The notes: generated by a model from the letters alone, not told the origin. Shown: positions 44,111 through 53,120, numbered from the stretch's first letter. The stretch is DNA of 64,000 nt from Cyclobacterium amurskyense (GCF_001050135.1 NZ_CP012040.1:4605001-4669000), one strand, 5' to 3'. Program-made: numbers and translations.

Positions 44111-45307
44111 CTAATCTTTTTTCAATATGCTTCTGGCGATACCAATTTCCAATCCTCTGAGTTCAGCAAGGCCCTTTAGTCTTCCTATGGCAGAATAACC
44201 AGGGTTGGTGATTTTTCCTAAATCATCTAACATTTGGTGTCCATGATCCGGACGCATTGGAAGTGATTTACCAATTTTCTGTTGCAATTTCACTATTTCT
44301 TCAACGACATCAGCCATTGGAACATCACCTTCCATGTGGTTGGCTTCGTAGAAATTACCTTCTTCATCCCTCTGAGTGCTTCTCAGGTGAATAAAATGAA
44401 TGTGCTCACCATATTTTTCTACCATAGCTGGAAGGTCATTGTCAGCCCTGATGCCTAAAGAACCTGTGCAAAACGTAAATCCATTATAAGGACTATTGTT
44501 GTTTTCCAAAATTCGATCATAGTCCTTAGCTGTACTAACTACTCTAGGCAGACCGAAAATAGGGAATGGAGGATCATCCGGGTGGATACATACTGATACT
44601 TTGTTTTCTTCAGCTACTGGAACGATTGCATCAAGAAATAAATTAAGGTTATCGCCTAGTTTCTTTGCATCGATTCCTTTGAAGGTATCCAAAGCCTTTT
44701 GAAAATCCTCTACAGAATAACCTTCTTCAGCACCTGGTAAACCAGCTATAATGTTATTGACCAATTGGTTTTTATCCTCTTCAGACAAAGTATCAAAATG
44801 AGCCTTAGCCTTTTGTTTCATGCTTTCACTGTAATCAGCAGCAGCACCTGGGCGTTGAAGAATAAATAAGTCAAAAGCAGCAATAGCCTTCATTTCAAAG
44901 CGAAGTGCTTTCGCACCGTTGGCCATAGGGTAAGCAAGGTTGGTCCTTGTCCAATCCAGTATGGGCATAAAATTATAACAAACAGTAGTGATACCTTCTG
45001 AAGCCAGGTTTCTAATACTTTCCTGATAATTTTTAATGCATTCTTCAAAATTCCCAGATCGGGTTTTGATGTTTTCATGTACAGGCACACTCTCAACTAC
45101 GGACCAAGTCAGGCCTGCTGCTTCAATAATTTCTTTTCTCTCCCTGATTGCTTCCCTAGGCCAGACCTGACCATTAGGTATTTGATGCAAGGCAGTGACT
45201 ATGCCAGTAGCTCCTGATTGAAGGATGTCTGACAACTGTACGGGATCATTTGGACCATACCAACGCATGGTTTGTTCCATGTATATAGGTTGTTTGTTAT
45301 TACTCAT
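44111..45307 (-). CDS. uxuA: D-mannonate dehydratase UxuA
   Basis: 398 residues, near the usual UxuA length. Signature segments: METMRWYGPxD-type start (MEQTMRWYGPNDPVQL), GITTVCYNFMPILDWTRT, CIHPDDPPFPIFGLPRVVST, GFTFCTGSLG and MRPDHGHQMLDD, including His/Cys residues that bind the metal. It converts D-mannonate to 2-keto-3-deoxygluconate in the cytoplasm. The start overlaps the end of the upstream SDR gene by 4 bp (translational coupling), consistent with the two consecutive steps fructuronate-mannonate-KDG. Confidence 0.95.
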   Translation of the reverse strand: MSNNKQPIYMEQTMRWYGPNDPVQLSDILQSGATGIVTALHQIPNGQVWPREAIRERKEIIEAAGLTWSVVESVPVHENIKTRSGNFEECIKNYQESIRNLASEGITTVCYNFMPILDWTRTNLAYPMANGAKALRFEMKAIAAFDLFILQRPGAAADYSESMKQKAKAHFDTLSEEDKNQLVNNIIAGLPGAEEGYSVEDFQKALDTFKGIDAKKLGDNLNLFLDAIVPVAEENKVSVCIHPDDPPFPIFGLPRVVSTAKDYDRILENNNSPYNGFTFCTGSLGIRADNDLPAMVEKYGEHIHFIHLRSTQRDEEGNFYEANHMEGDVPMADVVEEIVKLQQKIGKSLPMRPDHGHQMLDDLGKITNPGYSAIGRLKGLAELRGLEIGIARSILKKD

Positions 45308-46119
45308 ACTCCTGAAAAAGCGCTAAATCCTCCATCTATTTCTGTAATTGTACCTGTTACGAACTTTGAAGCCTCGCTGCTGAGCCATTGCACGGCACCG
45401 AAAAGCTCCTCAGGATTGCCAAATCTGGCCATTGGTGTGTGGTCGATGATTTGATTACCACGTTGTGTGAGGCTGCCATCCTTATTGGTAAGTAAAGCTT
45501 CATTTTGAGCGGTTAGGAAGAAGCCAGGGGCTACTGCATTTACTCTCATTTCCGCACCGTATTTTTTCGCAAATTCCACAGCCATCCATTTGGTCATGTT
45601 GTCAATAGCGGCTTTAGCTGAAGCATATCCCATCACTCGGGTCATAGGCCTGCTTGCTGCCATTGAAGAAATATTGATGATGGACGCTTTTTTGGTTTTG
45701 GTGAATAATGGCAAAAAGGTCTTTATAGGTAAGAAAGTCCCCATATAATTGAGGTCCATAATCGTTTTTACCGCCTCAGATGATAAGTCTGTAACCAATT
45801 GATCTGGCATCACTGTAGCTCCAGGCATGTTTCCTCCTGCTGCATTGATTAGGACATCTACCTGCTCAAATTCTTTCTCCAGATTCTCTTTGACTAAGGT
45901 TAGTTCTTTTTCGTTGGTAACATCTGCCACAGCAGGATAGGCATAACCGCCGTCATCCTTAATTTCATTCACGAGCGCACTTACCTTTTCCTCATTTCTT
46001 CCAAGGATTATCATCTGTGCACCTTCCAATGCTAGGTGTTTAGCTATTGCTTTGCCTAAAACACCAGTTCCACCACTAATTATGATGACTTTGTTTTTTA
46101 CTGAAAATAATTGAGACAT
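45304..46119 (-). CDS. SDR-family D-mannonate oxidoreductase (fructuronate reductase)
   Basis: 271 residues, classical SDR: IISGGTGVLGKAIAKHL (GxxxGxG cofactor site), NAAGGN, Ser in ISSMAA, GYASAKAAI (Y-x3-K), and the C-terminal TGTITEIDGGFSAF. The family replaces UxuB in many Bacteroidota and reduces D-fructuronate to D-mannonate with NADH. Placement between uxaA (26 bp) and uxuA (4-bp overlap) supports this assignment strongly; without context it would be an unspecified SDR. Cytoplasmic. I withhold the symbol uxuB because the fold differs from the E. coli enzyme. Confidence 0.88.
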   Translation of the reverse strand: MSQLFSVKNKVIIISGGTGVLGKAIAKHLALEGAQMIILGRNEEKVSALVNEIKDDGGYAYPAVADVTNEKELTLVKENLEKEFEQVDVLINAAGGNMPGATVMPDQLVTDLSSEAVKTIMDLNYMGTFLPIKTFLPLFTKTKKASIINISSMAASRPMTRVMGYASAKAAIDNMTKWMAVEFAKKYGAEMRVNAVAPGFFLTAQNEALLTNKDGSLTQRGNQIIDHTPMARFGNPEELFGAVQWLSSEASKFVTGTITEIDGGFSAFSGV

Positions 46120-46145
46120 TGTATGTATTATGGTTTTTATTTATT

Positions 46146-47792
46146 TTAAAGTGAAACTCCTCGTTTCCAAGGTATGAAATCGTCTTGATTCAACAATACA
46201 GCTTTTGCTTTTATCTTACCACTAGCCACTTGTATAATATGTTCCATTAATTCATCGCCCATTTCAGGAATGGTTTTTTCACCTGAAATAATTCCACCAG
46301 TATCTACATCTATGATGTCAGACATCCTCTCGGAAAGTTTATGATTGGAAGATACTTTGATGACAGGGGTAATAGGATTTCCTGTAGGGGTTCCTAAACC
46401 TGTGGTAAATAATATGATATTGGCTCCAGAACCTGCCATTGCAGTGGTGCTTTCTACATCATTTCCTGGGGAGCACAATAAGCTAAGTCCAGGTTTAGTT
46501 ACAATTTCAGTATAATCAAGGATATCTTCAATAGGAGAGGTGCCACCTTTTTTGGCTGCTCCAGCAGATTTTATCGCATCTGTGATCAAACCATCTTTTA
46601 TGTTCCCAGGACTTGGATTCATGTCAAAACCTGAGCCTACTGCTTCTGCAGATGCTGAATAGGCACGCATTAACTTTACGAATTTTGCTGCATTTTCATC
46701 CGTAGTACACCTATTGATCAGTTCCTGTTCTACACCACATAATTCTGGAAATTCAGAAAGGATGGTTTTTCCTCCCAAGGCTGCTAGAATATCAGATACC
46801 TGTCCTAAAGAAGGATTAGCAGAAATTCCCGAGAAACCATCAGATCCACCACATTCCAGTCCTATGGTCAATTGGCTCAATGGTGCTGGTTCCCTTACCA
46901 ATTGATCTGCCTCTGTCATTGCCAAGAATGTAGATTGTATGGCTTTAGTGAGTAGCTGAGGTTCGGTGCCCTCTTCCTGCTGTTCTAAAATGATCACCGG
47001 TTTTTTGAGATCCGGGTTGATATTGGCTAATTTTTCTTTTAAAATCGCAGGTTGTGCATTTTGACAACCCAGACTTAAAATTGTCGCACCCGCCACATTT
47101 GGGTTGTTGATGTACCCAGCGATCAAAGCACAAAGGGCCTCAGAATCTTGTCTGGTGCCACCACAGCCTCCATTATGGGTAAGGAATTTTATACCGTCTA
47201 AATTTTTAAATAACTTTTCTTCTCCAGCCTGTTCCAGGGTTTCCACACCCACTTGCTGAAGACCTTCCTTGTCTCCGTTAAGGTAAAGCTGCTTCATTTG
47301 TTTCACGAAAGATTTGTAGGGGTTGGGCTTAGCAAAACCCAGCTCTTCTACAAAAGCCTGCTTCATGATTTCTATGTTTCGGTTTTCGCAAAATACCAAA
47401 GGCACTACCAGCCAATAATTGGCAGTTCCAACCTGTCCATCTGGTCGATGAAAACCATCAAATGTCCTGTTTTTCCATTTGCTTACATCAGGAGCATTCC
47501 ACTTAAACGCCTTTCTTTGGCCAGTGTAGGTAGCTGTCTGATGAGCAAGGTTACTTGTCGTGATGACATCACCTGATGGTATGGGAGACAATGCCTTGCC
47601 TACAATTATACCATACATATACACTTTATCCCCCTGATTTAAATCAGAAATGGTGAATTTATGCTTGGCATTAACACTACTTTTTAAAGTAATTTCATTA
47701 TTTTCAAATTTGATAATTTCACCCTTTTTAAGGTCCGTTAACGCAACCAAAACGTTGTCGTCGGGATGAATTCGTAAAACTTTATGCACCAT
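46146..47792 (-). CDS. uxaA: Altronate dehydratase UxaA
   Basis: ATG 47792 chosen (548 residues). The frame also runs to a GTG at 47828, but the palindrome GCAATCGATTGC at 47815-47826 lies just inside that extension and the usual UxaA start is near VLRIHPDDNVLVAL. A SAF domain covers the N-terminal ~95 residues (TTSNLAHQTATY). The catalytic region contains THNGGCGGTRQDSE, SLGCQNAQP, GLECGGSDGFSGISANPSLG and KPGLSLLCSPGNDVEST, all D-galactarate/altronate dehydratase landmarks. It turns D-altronate into 2-keto-3-deoxygluconate, an iron-dependent cytoplasmic step of galacturonate breakdown. First gene of the operon with fructuronate reductase, uxuA and the Gfo/Idh gene. Confidence 0.93.
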   Translation of the reverse strand: MVHKVLRIHPDDNVLVALTDLKKGEIIKFENNEITLKSSVNAKHKFTISDLNQGDKVYMYGIIVGKALSPIPSGDVITTSNLAHQTATYTGQRKAFKWNAPDVSKWKNRTFDGFHRPDGQVGTANYWLVVPLVFCENRNIEIMKQAFVEELGFAKPNPYKSFVKQMKQLYLNGDKEGLQQVGVETLEQAGEEKLFKNLDGIKFLTHNGGCGGTRQDSEALCALIAGYINNPNVAGATILSLGCQNAQPAILKEKLANINPDLKKPVIILEQQEEGTEPQLLTKAIQSTFLAMTEADQLVREPAPLSQLTIGLECGGSDGFSGISANPSLGQVSDILAALGGKTILSEFPELCGVEQELINRCTTDENAAKFVKLMRAYSASAEAVGSGFDMNPSPGNIKDGLITDAIKSAGAAKKGGTSPIEDILDYTEIVTKPGLSLLCSPGNDVESTTAMAGSGANIILFTTGLGTPTGNPITPVIKVSSNHKLSERMSDIIDVDTGGIISGEKTIPEMGDELMEHIIQVASGKIKAKAVLLNQDDFIPWKRGVSL

Positions 47793-47814
47793 TTCAATTA
47801 TTTGATTATCTTGA

Positions 47815-47826
47815 GCAATCGATTGC
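47815..47826. promoter_or_regulatory. Palindromic LacI-type operator candidate at uxaA
   Basis: Perfect 12-bp palindrome GCAATCGATTGC with a central CG, as in LacI/GalR-family operators, 22 bp before the chosen uxaA start (ATG at 47792). It fits the general pattern xGxAAxCGxTTxCx. The regulator gene is not in the window. Divergent TRAP genes begin 377 bp away, so both directions could be affected. Confidence 0.6.
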
Positions 47827-48202
47827 ACAATTTATAAATAAATTAAAAGAAAAGAGGCTAAGGGCTTCTTTTTTTTTAAATCCCCATTAATTTTGATGGT
47901 TTATTGTCAGTTTTCCAAATCCATTCTATTGATGGATGAAAAAAACAAGTGCAATAACAAGTCCTGAATTGTGGGCTAATTGTATCTTGCTCTAAGTATT
48001 ATATGAATAAGGAATACTACCTAAAATAGTACAGTTAAATCATTATTAGTCAGTACTTATTCTTCCAAGTTTTTCAATTTAGCAAGTTCAGTGAAATAGT
48101 AAAGCAATGATATAATGTGATTGAATTATTGAAATAAAACTTAATTGATATAATTTTAAGAAGTAAACGAGTAATAGAAACCCAAATAATATTGCAATTC
48201 AT
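47827..48202. other. Divergent promoter region of uxaA and TRAP operons
   Basis: 376 bp, AT-rich, without a plausible gene. Contains the control region for both divergent operons; apart from the palindrome at its left edge I see no repeat or riboswitch. Confidence 0.5.
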
Positions 48203-49198
48203 ATGTTGAAATTTAAAAAGACGAATTTTCCGAACTACCTAAGTATGCTGTTTCTTGCGGCTATTTTGGTGAGCTGCTCCAAACCAGGAGGAGTAAGGAT
48301 ATTAAAACTTGGCCATGGATTGGATACAAGCCATCCAGTACATGCTGCCATGCTGTATTTAGCCGAAAAGGCTGAAGAAAAATCTAATGGTAAAATGATT
48401 GTTCAGGTGTATCCCAACCAACAATTAGGTACCGAGCGGGAGCTTGTGGAACTGCTACAAATTGGTAGTTTGGCGATGACCAAAGTATCCACTGCAGCAA
48501 TGGAGGGATTTGCACCGGAAATTAAAATATTAGGTCAGCCTTATTTATTTCGCGATGATGAGCAGCAGGCTAAGGTACTTGAAGGACCTATAGGTAAACA
48601 ACTTTTGGCTGCTGGTGAGAAATACTGGCTTAAAGGTTTGTGTTTTTATGATGGTGGCAAACGTAGTTTTTATACCAAGGACAAGCCCGTAATGGTGCCC
48701 TCAGATATAGAGGGACTCAAAATCCGAGTAATGGAAAGTCCAACTGCAGTTAATATGGTGCAGAGTTTTGGAGGTTCACCTACCCCAGTTTCCTTTGGGG
48801 AACTTTATACGGCATTGCAACAAGGTATAGTGGATGGCGCTGAGAACAATCCCCCAAGTTTTGTTACTTCTCGTCACTATGAAGTGTGTAAATACTACTC
48901 TTTAAATGAACATACTGCGATTCCTGATATGATGATTGTAAGTACCAAGGTTTGGGACTTGCTTTCTGAGGAAGAAAGAACCTGGCTTCAAGAAGCTGCT
49001 GATGAGTCAGCCGTTTACCAATACAAATTATGGGAAGAATCTGTAGCTGAATCGATGAAAATTTTGGAGGAAGCTGGCGTAGAGGTACTTTATCCAGATA
49101 AGGAGCCATTTAGAAAAGAGGCGGAAAAGGTTTATGAACTTATGAAAGAATCAGATCCGGAAATGTATAAGTTGGTTCAAGAAATTAGAAAATATTAA
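48203..49198 (+). CDS. dctP: TRAP transporter substrate-binding lipoprotein DctP
   Basis: 331 residues. Lipobox LAAILVSC puts Cys25 at the mature N-terminus, so it is membrane-tethered rather than free as in Proteobacteria. DctP features: GHGLDTSHPVHAAMLYLAEKAEEKSNGK, YPNQQLGTERELVELLQIG, and GGKRSFYTKDKPVMVPSDIEGLKIRVMESPTA with the Arg that binds the substrate carboxylate, then GIVDGAENNPPSF. It binds a carboxylic sugar, most likely a hexuronate, judging by the divergent Uxu/Uxa genes. The small permease follows 3 bp after its stop. Confidence 0.92.
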   Translation: MLKFKKTNFPNYLSMLFLAAILVSCSKPGGVRILKLGHGLDTSHPVHAAMLYLAEKAEEKSNGKMIVQVYPNQQLGTERELVELLQIGSLAMTKVSTAAMEGFAPEIKILGQPYLFRDDEQQAKVLEGPIGKQLLAAGEKYWLKGLCFYDGGKRSFYTKDKPVMVPSDIEGLKIRVMESPTAVNMVQSFGGSPTPVSFGELYTALQQGIVDGAENNPPSFVTSRHYEVCKYYSLNEHTAIPDMMIVSTKVWDLLSEEERTWLQEAADESAVYQYKLWEESVAESMKILEEAGVEVLYPDKEPFRKEAEKVYELMKESDPEMYKLVQEIRKY

Positions 49199-49201
49199 GC
49201 A

Positions 49202-49690
49202 ATGGTCAGTCTTAAATCAAAATTAGATAAAATTGTAGGGATCATGCTGATGGTCATTATGGCTGTGATGGTTCTTAATGTTACTTGGCAGGTTTTTTCC
49301 AGGTATGTGCTCCAGTCTCCGAGTTCATTTACGGATGAACTTTCAAGGTATTTATTAGTGTGGTTAGGTATGTTAGGTGCTGCCTATGTGGCCGGACAAG
49401 GTAATCACCTTGCCATAGATATTTTACCAACCAAGTTGGTAGGAGAAGCAAAAAGAAGATTATTAATTATTATTAATATTGTCATCATACTATTTGTTAT
49501 TCCTGTGATGATAATGGGAGGGGCAAACTTGGTTTACATCACCTTCATTCTGGAACAAAAATCAGCGACTTTGCAATTGCCGCTGGCTTATGTTTATATG
49601 ATGATCCCTTTTTCAGGTCTACTGGTGCTTTTTTACCAATTGGCAGATCTTAAAAATTTAATGAACAATAAAGACTCCCAAAATATTTAA
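49202..49690 (+). CDS. dctQ: TRAP transporter small permease DctQ
   Basis: 162 residues with four hydrophobic helices (about 13-31, 50-66, 82-104, 126-146). FxSRYVLQSPSSFTDELSRYLLVWLGMLGA is the characteristic DctQ block. It links DctP and the large permease in the inner membrane. The gene lies 3 bp after dctP and 3 bp before dctM. Confidence 0.9.
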   Translation: MVSLKSKLDKIVGIMLMVIMAVMVLNVTWQVFSRYVLQSPSSFTDELSRYLLVWLGMLGAAYVAGQGNHLAIDILPTKLVGEAKRRLLIIINIVIILFVIPVMIMGGANLVYITFILEQKSATLQLPLAYVYMMIPFSGLLVLFYQLADLKNLMNNKDSQNI

Positions 49691-49693
49691 ATC

Positions 49694-50992
49694 ATGGAAG
49701 AATATTTAAGCATACTTATACTGATTGTTAGTTTTATTATTCTAATGGGGATTGGGGTTCCAGTTGCCTGGGCATTGGGTTTTTCTAGTTTTCTTACACT
49801 TACAGTTACCATCGCCTCCGTACCTTCTGCCACTACTATTGCCCAAAGGATGGGAGTGGGGCTAGACAGTTTTGCCTTATTGGCCATTCCATTTTTTATA
49901 TTGGCAGGAGAGATAATGAATAAAGGTGGCATTGCCAATAGGTTAATTGATTTGGCAAAAGCCATGACAGGAAAACTTCCTGGTGGATTGTTGTACGTAA
50001 ATGTAATTGCCGCCATGCTCTTTGGAGCCATAGCAGGTTCAGCAGCAGCGGCAGCTTCTGCCATTGGTGGGATTTTAGGTCCAAGAATGGAAAAAGAAGG
50101 TTACCCAAGAGAATTGGGAGCTGCGGTGAATATCACTGCTTCTACAACTGGTTTGATTATCCCTCCATCCAATGTTTTGATCGTTTATTCTTTGGCTAGT
50201 GGGGGCGTATCCATTGCTGCGCTATTTATTGCTGGATATATTCCAGGCTTATTGATTGGTTTATTCTTGATGATCACCGCAGCTATATTTATCAAAAAGC
50301 ACAACCTAAAGCCCGGTGAACCTACAAGTGCCAAAGAACTTGGTACTAAATTTCTAGCCGCATTTCCTAGTTTGATGCTTTTGGTTGTTGTAATTGGAGG
50401 GATAGTAGTTGGTGTATTTACCGCTACTGAGGCATCGGCAATAGCTGTTGTCTATACCTTGGTATTGTCCTTTATTTATGGGGAAATAAAAATAAAAAAC
50501 CTTCCCTCCATTTTATTGAAAAGCTCTGAAACAACTGCAATTGTAATGTTGTTGATCGCTACTTCAATGAGTATGTCTTGGGCAATGTCCAGCGAGAATA
50601 TTCCTCAGTCAATTAGTTCTGCTTTACTGACTATGAGTGACAATAAGTTCGTGATATTAATTATGATTAACCTAATCTTATTGTTCGTTGGTACATTTAT
50701 GGACATGACACCAGCAGTATTGATTTTCACACCTATTTTTCTTCCAGCAGTGGTGACTTTAGGAATAGATCCTATCCACTTTGGTATCATGATGGTATTG
50801 AACTTATGTATTGGGGTATGTACTCCTCCGGTTGGCTCTGTTTTATTCGTTGGGGTGGGAGTGGCCAAGACTACCATTGCAAAGGTATTCTTTCCCTTAC
50901 TTCCCTTTTTCTTGGCGATGTTATTAGGTTTGCTTCTGATCACATTGATTCCAGAGCTTACACTATGGTTGCCATCTGTTTTTGGTTTATAA
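49694..50992 (+). CDS. dctM: TRAP transporter large permease DctM
   Basis: 432 residues with about 12 hydrophobic segments. Family blocks include GIGVPVAWALG, PFFILAGEIMNKGGIANRLIDLAKAMTGKLPGGLLYVNVIAAMLFGAIAGSAAAAASAIGGILGPRM and CIGVCTPPVGSVLFVG. It is the sodium-driven transport subunit, completing a DctPQM unit for uptake of an acidic sugar. A strong terminator follows 22 bp after the stop. Confidence 0.93.
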   Translation: MEEYLSILILIVSFIILMGIGVPVAWALGFSSFLTLTVTIASVPSATTIAQRMGVGLDSFALLAIPFFILAGEIMNKGGIANRLIDLAKAMTGKLPGGLLYVNVIAAMLFGAIAGSAAAAASAIGGILGPRMEKEGYPRELGAAVNITASTTGLIIPPSNVLIVYSLASGGVSIAALFIAGYIPGLLIGLFLMITAAIFIKKHNLKPGEPTSAKELGTKFLAAFPSLMLLVVVIGGIVVGVFTATEASAIAVVYTLVLSFIYGEIKIKNLPSILLKSSETTAIVMLLIATSMSMSWAMSSENIPQSISSALLTMSDNKFVILIMINLILLFVGTFMDMTPAVLIFTPIFLPAVVTLGIDPIHFGIMMVLNLCIGVCTPPVGSVLFVGVGVAKTTIAKVFFPLLPFFLAMLLGLLLITLIPELTLWLPSVFGL

Positions 50993-51014
50993 TAATTAGA
51001 CACTTTATAAATTC

Positions 51015-51048
51015 AACTCCTCAGCCTTCGGTTGAGGAGTTTTTTTTT
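51015..51048 (+). terminator. Terminator of the TRAP operon
   Basis: Stem AACTCCTCA/TGAGGAGTT (51015-51023 with 51033-51041) followed by a run of T (51041-51048), 22 bp after the dctM stop. Confidence 0.9.
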
Positions 51049-51202
51049 ACCTATAGGGACAATGGCTCGTAATTCGCCAATGGTGAAGACGATGGTTTTG
51101 CTCTAGGCCAAAATTGAAACATTAAATAACTTGGGTAATAGTTTTATTTTACCTGAAATAAATCCATTTTAGTAGCCTTAATAAAGAGAATTAGGAAGGA
51201 TT

Positions 51203-52480
51203 ATGGAAAGAAGAAATGTATTGAAAAGAATTAGTTACCTGTCAACAGGAATGCTAGTGGCATCCATTACCGGTGCGATTGCAAATAATAGTTCTTCAAA
51301 TTCGACCAAGACCATATTGCTGGTGTCTGGCTGGCAAGATGTGAATATTGGTGATATTGCACATACGCCAGGATTGATCCATATATTGAAGACCTTCCTT
51401 CCAGAATATAAAATCATCCTTTGGAAAAAATCTAAAGGAGAGAAAGTAAAGCAACTTCTTTATAAGAACTATCCAGATGTGAAAATCATCTACGGCTCAG
51501 TGGCACAAGATAGTAGCGTGGAGAATGAAGAAGTAATGTCTGCCATTAAAAATGCAGATATCTTGGTCCATGGTTCTGGCCCATACGTGGTAGGGCAGGA
51601 CAACCTTGAGGCCTGGATAAAATATACCGATAAGCCTTTTGGAATTTTTGGCACCACGATTCAATCCATTACTCCTGAATTAAAAAAAGTACTAGATACT
51701 TCCTCTTTTATTTACACAAGAGAAACGGCTTCATTAAAGGTGTTAAAAGACCATGGGATCACGGGAAAAAGTGTTTCTTTTGCTCCTGATGCCACTTTTT
51801 TCTTTGATTTATTGGATGAGGACAAAGCCATTTCGTTTTTGGAAACCCATGAATTAGAGGAGAAGAAATTTATATGTGTTATACCTAGGCTAAGGTATAC
51901 CCCTTACCATAAAATCAAAAAAGTTAGCTGGTCGGCTGAGAAAATTCAAGAAGTAGAAGAAACCAATGCCAAATACAAAGAAGTAGATCATGCAAAGATG
52001 AGGGTGGCCATGATAGAGTGGGTGAGGAAAACAGGAAACAAAGTATTGATTTGTCCTGAGATGACTTATCAGGTAGATATTATGGATGAATTGTTGGTTA
52101 ATCCCCTTCCAGAGGATGTGAAAAGCAAGGTTATCAAGCGGGATTATTGGCTTCCGGATGAAGCGGCATCGATTTATTCTAGGGCTCATTCCGTGCTGAG
52201 TTTTGAATGTCATTCTCCGATAATAGCGGCAGCAAATGGGACACCCATGTTTTATTTAAGGCAACCTGAAGACACCATCAAAGGTCAGATGTACTATGAC
52301 CTGGGATTGGCAGATTGGGTATTTGAAATAGAAGAAACGGAGGGGAAGCAAATTGCCGATACTTTGATGGAAAACTGGGAAAACTACAATAAAGCTGAAC
52401 GAAAGTTGGGGAAAGCGATGAAAAAAGTAGCCAATATTTACAAAACTTCCTCAGAAAAAATTAAATTGGTTACAATTTGA
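51203..52480 (+). CDS. Exported polysaccharide pyruvyl transferase-family protein
   Basis: 425 residues. The N-terminus MERRNVLKRISYLSTGMLVASITGAIA looks like an export signal (close to a Tat pattern with RRNVLK). The rest matches PF04230: SGWQDVNIGDIAHTPGLIHIL, ADILVHGSGPYVVGQDNLEAW, FGIFGTTIQSI, SFAPDATFFFD, and CHSPIIAAANGTPMFYLR. These proteins transfer pyruvate to sugars or have unknown activity, normally in the cytoplasm with phosphoenolpyruvate, so an exported member is odd and a different chemistry is possible. It stands between the TRAP operon terminator and a convergent regulator pair. Confidence 0.82.
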   Translation: MERRNVLKRISYLSTGMLVASITGAIANNSSSNSTKTILLVSGWQDVNIGDIAHTPGLIHILKTFLPEYKIILWKKSKGEKVKQLLYKNYPDVKIIYGSVAQDSSVENEEVMSAIKNADILVHGSGPYVVGQDNLEAWIKYTDKPFGIFGTTIQSITPELKKVLDTSSFIYTRETASLKVLKDHGITGKSVSFAPDATFFFDLLDEDKAISFLETHELEEKKFICVIPRLRYTPYHKIKKVSWSAEKIQEVEETNAKYKEVDHAKMRVAMIEWVRKTGNKVLICPEMTYQVDIMDELLVNPLPEDVKSKVIKRDYWLPDEAASIYSRAHSVLSFECHSPIIAAANGTPMFYLRQPEDTIKGQMYYDLGLADWVFEIEETEGKQIADTLMENWENYNKAERKLGKAMKKVANIYKTSSEKIKLVTI

Positions 52481-52531
52481 AGATGAAAGTGAGGAGTTTA
52501 ATAGAATTACTCCTCACTTTCATCTTCAAAT
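52475..52531. terminator. Perfect 23-bp inverted repeat spanning two convergent gene ends
   Basis: Arms 52475-52497 and 52509-52531 are fully complementary with an 11-nt loop. The left arm contains the stop codon of the pyruvyl-transferase-family gene; the right arm encodes the last residues of the Xre regulator (EDESEE). No strong T-tract follows either arm, so it might terminate both transcripts or pair their 3' ends as antisense RNA. Confidence 0.75.
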
Positions 52532-52707
52532 ATTTCTTCGATTGAGCTCCCAAACAATTTGGCGATCTTAAACGCAAGAGGCAGACTTGGGTCAAACTTA
52601 CCTTTTTCTATTGCATTGATGGTTTGCCTGGATACAGCTAGGCTATCTGCTAGATCTGCTTGGGTCCAGTTTTTTTCAGCACGGAGTACTTTTAAATTGT
52701 TTTTCAT
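52507..52707 (-). CDS. Xre-family HTH transcriptional regulator (66 residues)
   Basis: A single helix-turn-helix domain: LRAEKNWTQADLADSLAVSRQTINAIEKGKFDPSLPLAFKIAKLFGSSIEEIFEDESEE, similar to YozG/Cro-type small regulators. The start overlaps the end of the upstream membrane gene by 4 bp, so the pair is translationally coupled. Two palindromes upstream of the pair (53121-53146 and 53163-53188) are likely its own operators. Its last codons form one arm of a 23-bp hairpin. Confidence 0.92.
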   Translation of the reverse strand: MKNNLKVLRAEKNWTQADLADSLAVSRQTINAIEKGKFDPSLPLAFKIAKLFGSSIEEIFEDESEE

Positions 52708-53111
52708 TGGTAACGCTTTTTTCCAATTGCTATGGCAGCCAAATAGCTAAGGCTAATTGCTATTACCAAAAAGGAAATTTCAGCATCAGTAGAGATTAAG
52801 TTAGTGATATCCAAAAGACTATAAGCCAAGCCCCCAAATACACCAACACTTAGTGCAATTCCCATGGCTTCCAGTTGAATTTGCTTTTCAAGTTCGTCTA
52901 GAGATTTGAGAAAGCGAATATTAGCCAAAACCAAACCAACTGCGAATAGTAGGTTAACCAATACCCCCAGCCAAGTGAATAGTTTATTCCCTTCCCACAA
53001 AAACTGAGGTCCAAAAGTAACAAAAGCAACAGTCATGACCCATAGTGAAGTCCATATTCCTAAATTTCTTGTAATTTTTTTACGTTGTTTTTTCCAGTTT
53101 TGAATTTCCAT
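52704..53111 (-). CDS. Small integral membrane protein coupled to Xre regulator
   Basis: 135 residues with four hydrophobic helices (about 18-36, 44-64, 81-103, 110-128) after a basic N-terminus (NWKKQRKKITRN). Xre regulators of this kind are often encoded with such a protein, which may sense a membrane or small-molecule signal, but the family function is unknown. Starts 9 bp before the first operator-like palindrome, so the promoter and operators overlap its leader. Confidence 0.88.
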   Translation of the reverse strand: MEIQNWKKQRKKITRNLGIWTSLWVMTVAFVTFGPQFLWEGNKLFTWLGVLVNLLFAVGLVLANIRFLKSLDELEKQIQLEAMGIALSVGVFGGLAYSLLDITNLISTDAEISFLVIAISLSYLAAIAIGKKRYQ

Positions 53112-53120
53112 GGTATTAAA

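Noticed and set aside
44890..45096. Alternative minus-strand frame inside uxuA
   Set aside because: Out-of-frame shadow of a clearly conserved enzyme.
47793..47828. N-terminal extension of uxaA from GTG 47828
   Set aside because: It would put a palindromic operator inside the coding region, and the family normally starts near the ATG at 47792.
51235..52213. Minus-strand frames inside the pyruvyl-transferase-like gene
   Set aside because: Shadows of a well supported plus-strand gene with no domain content.
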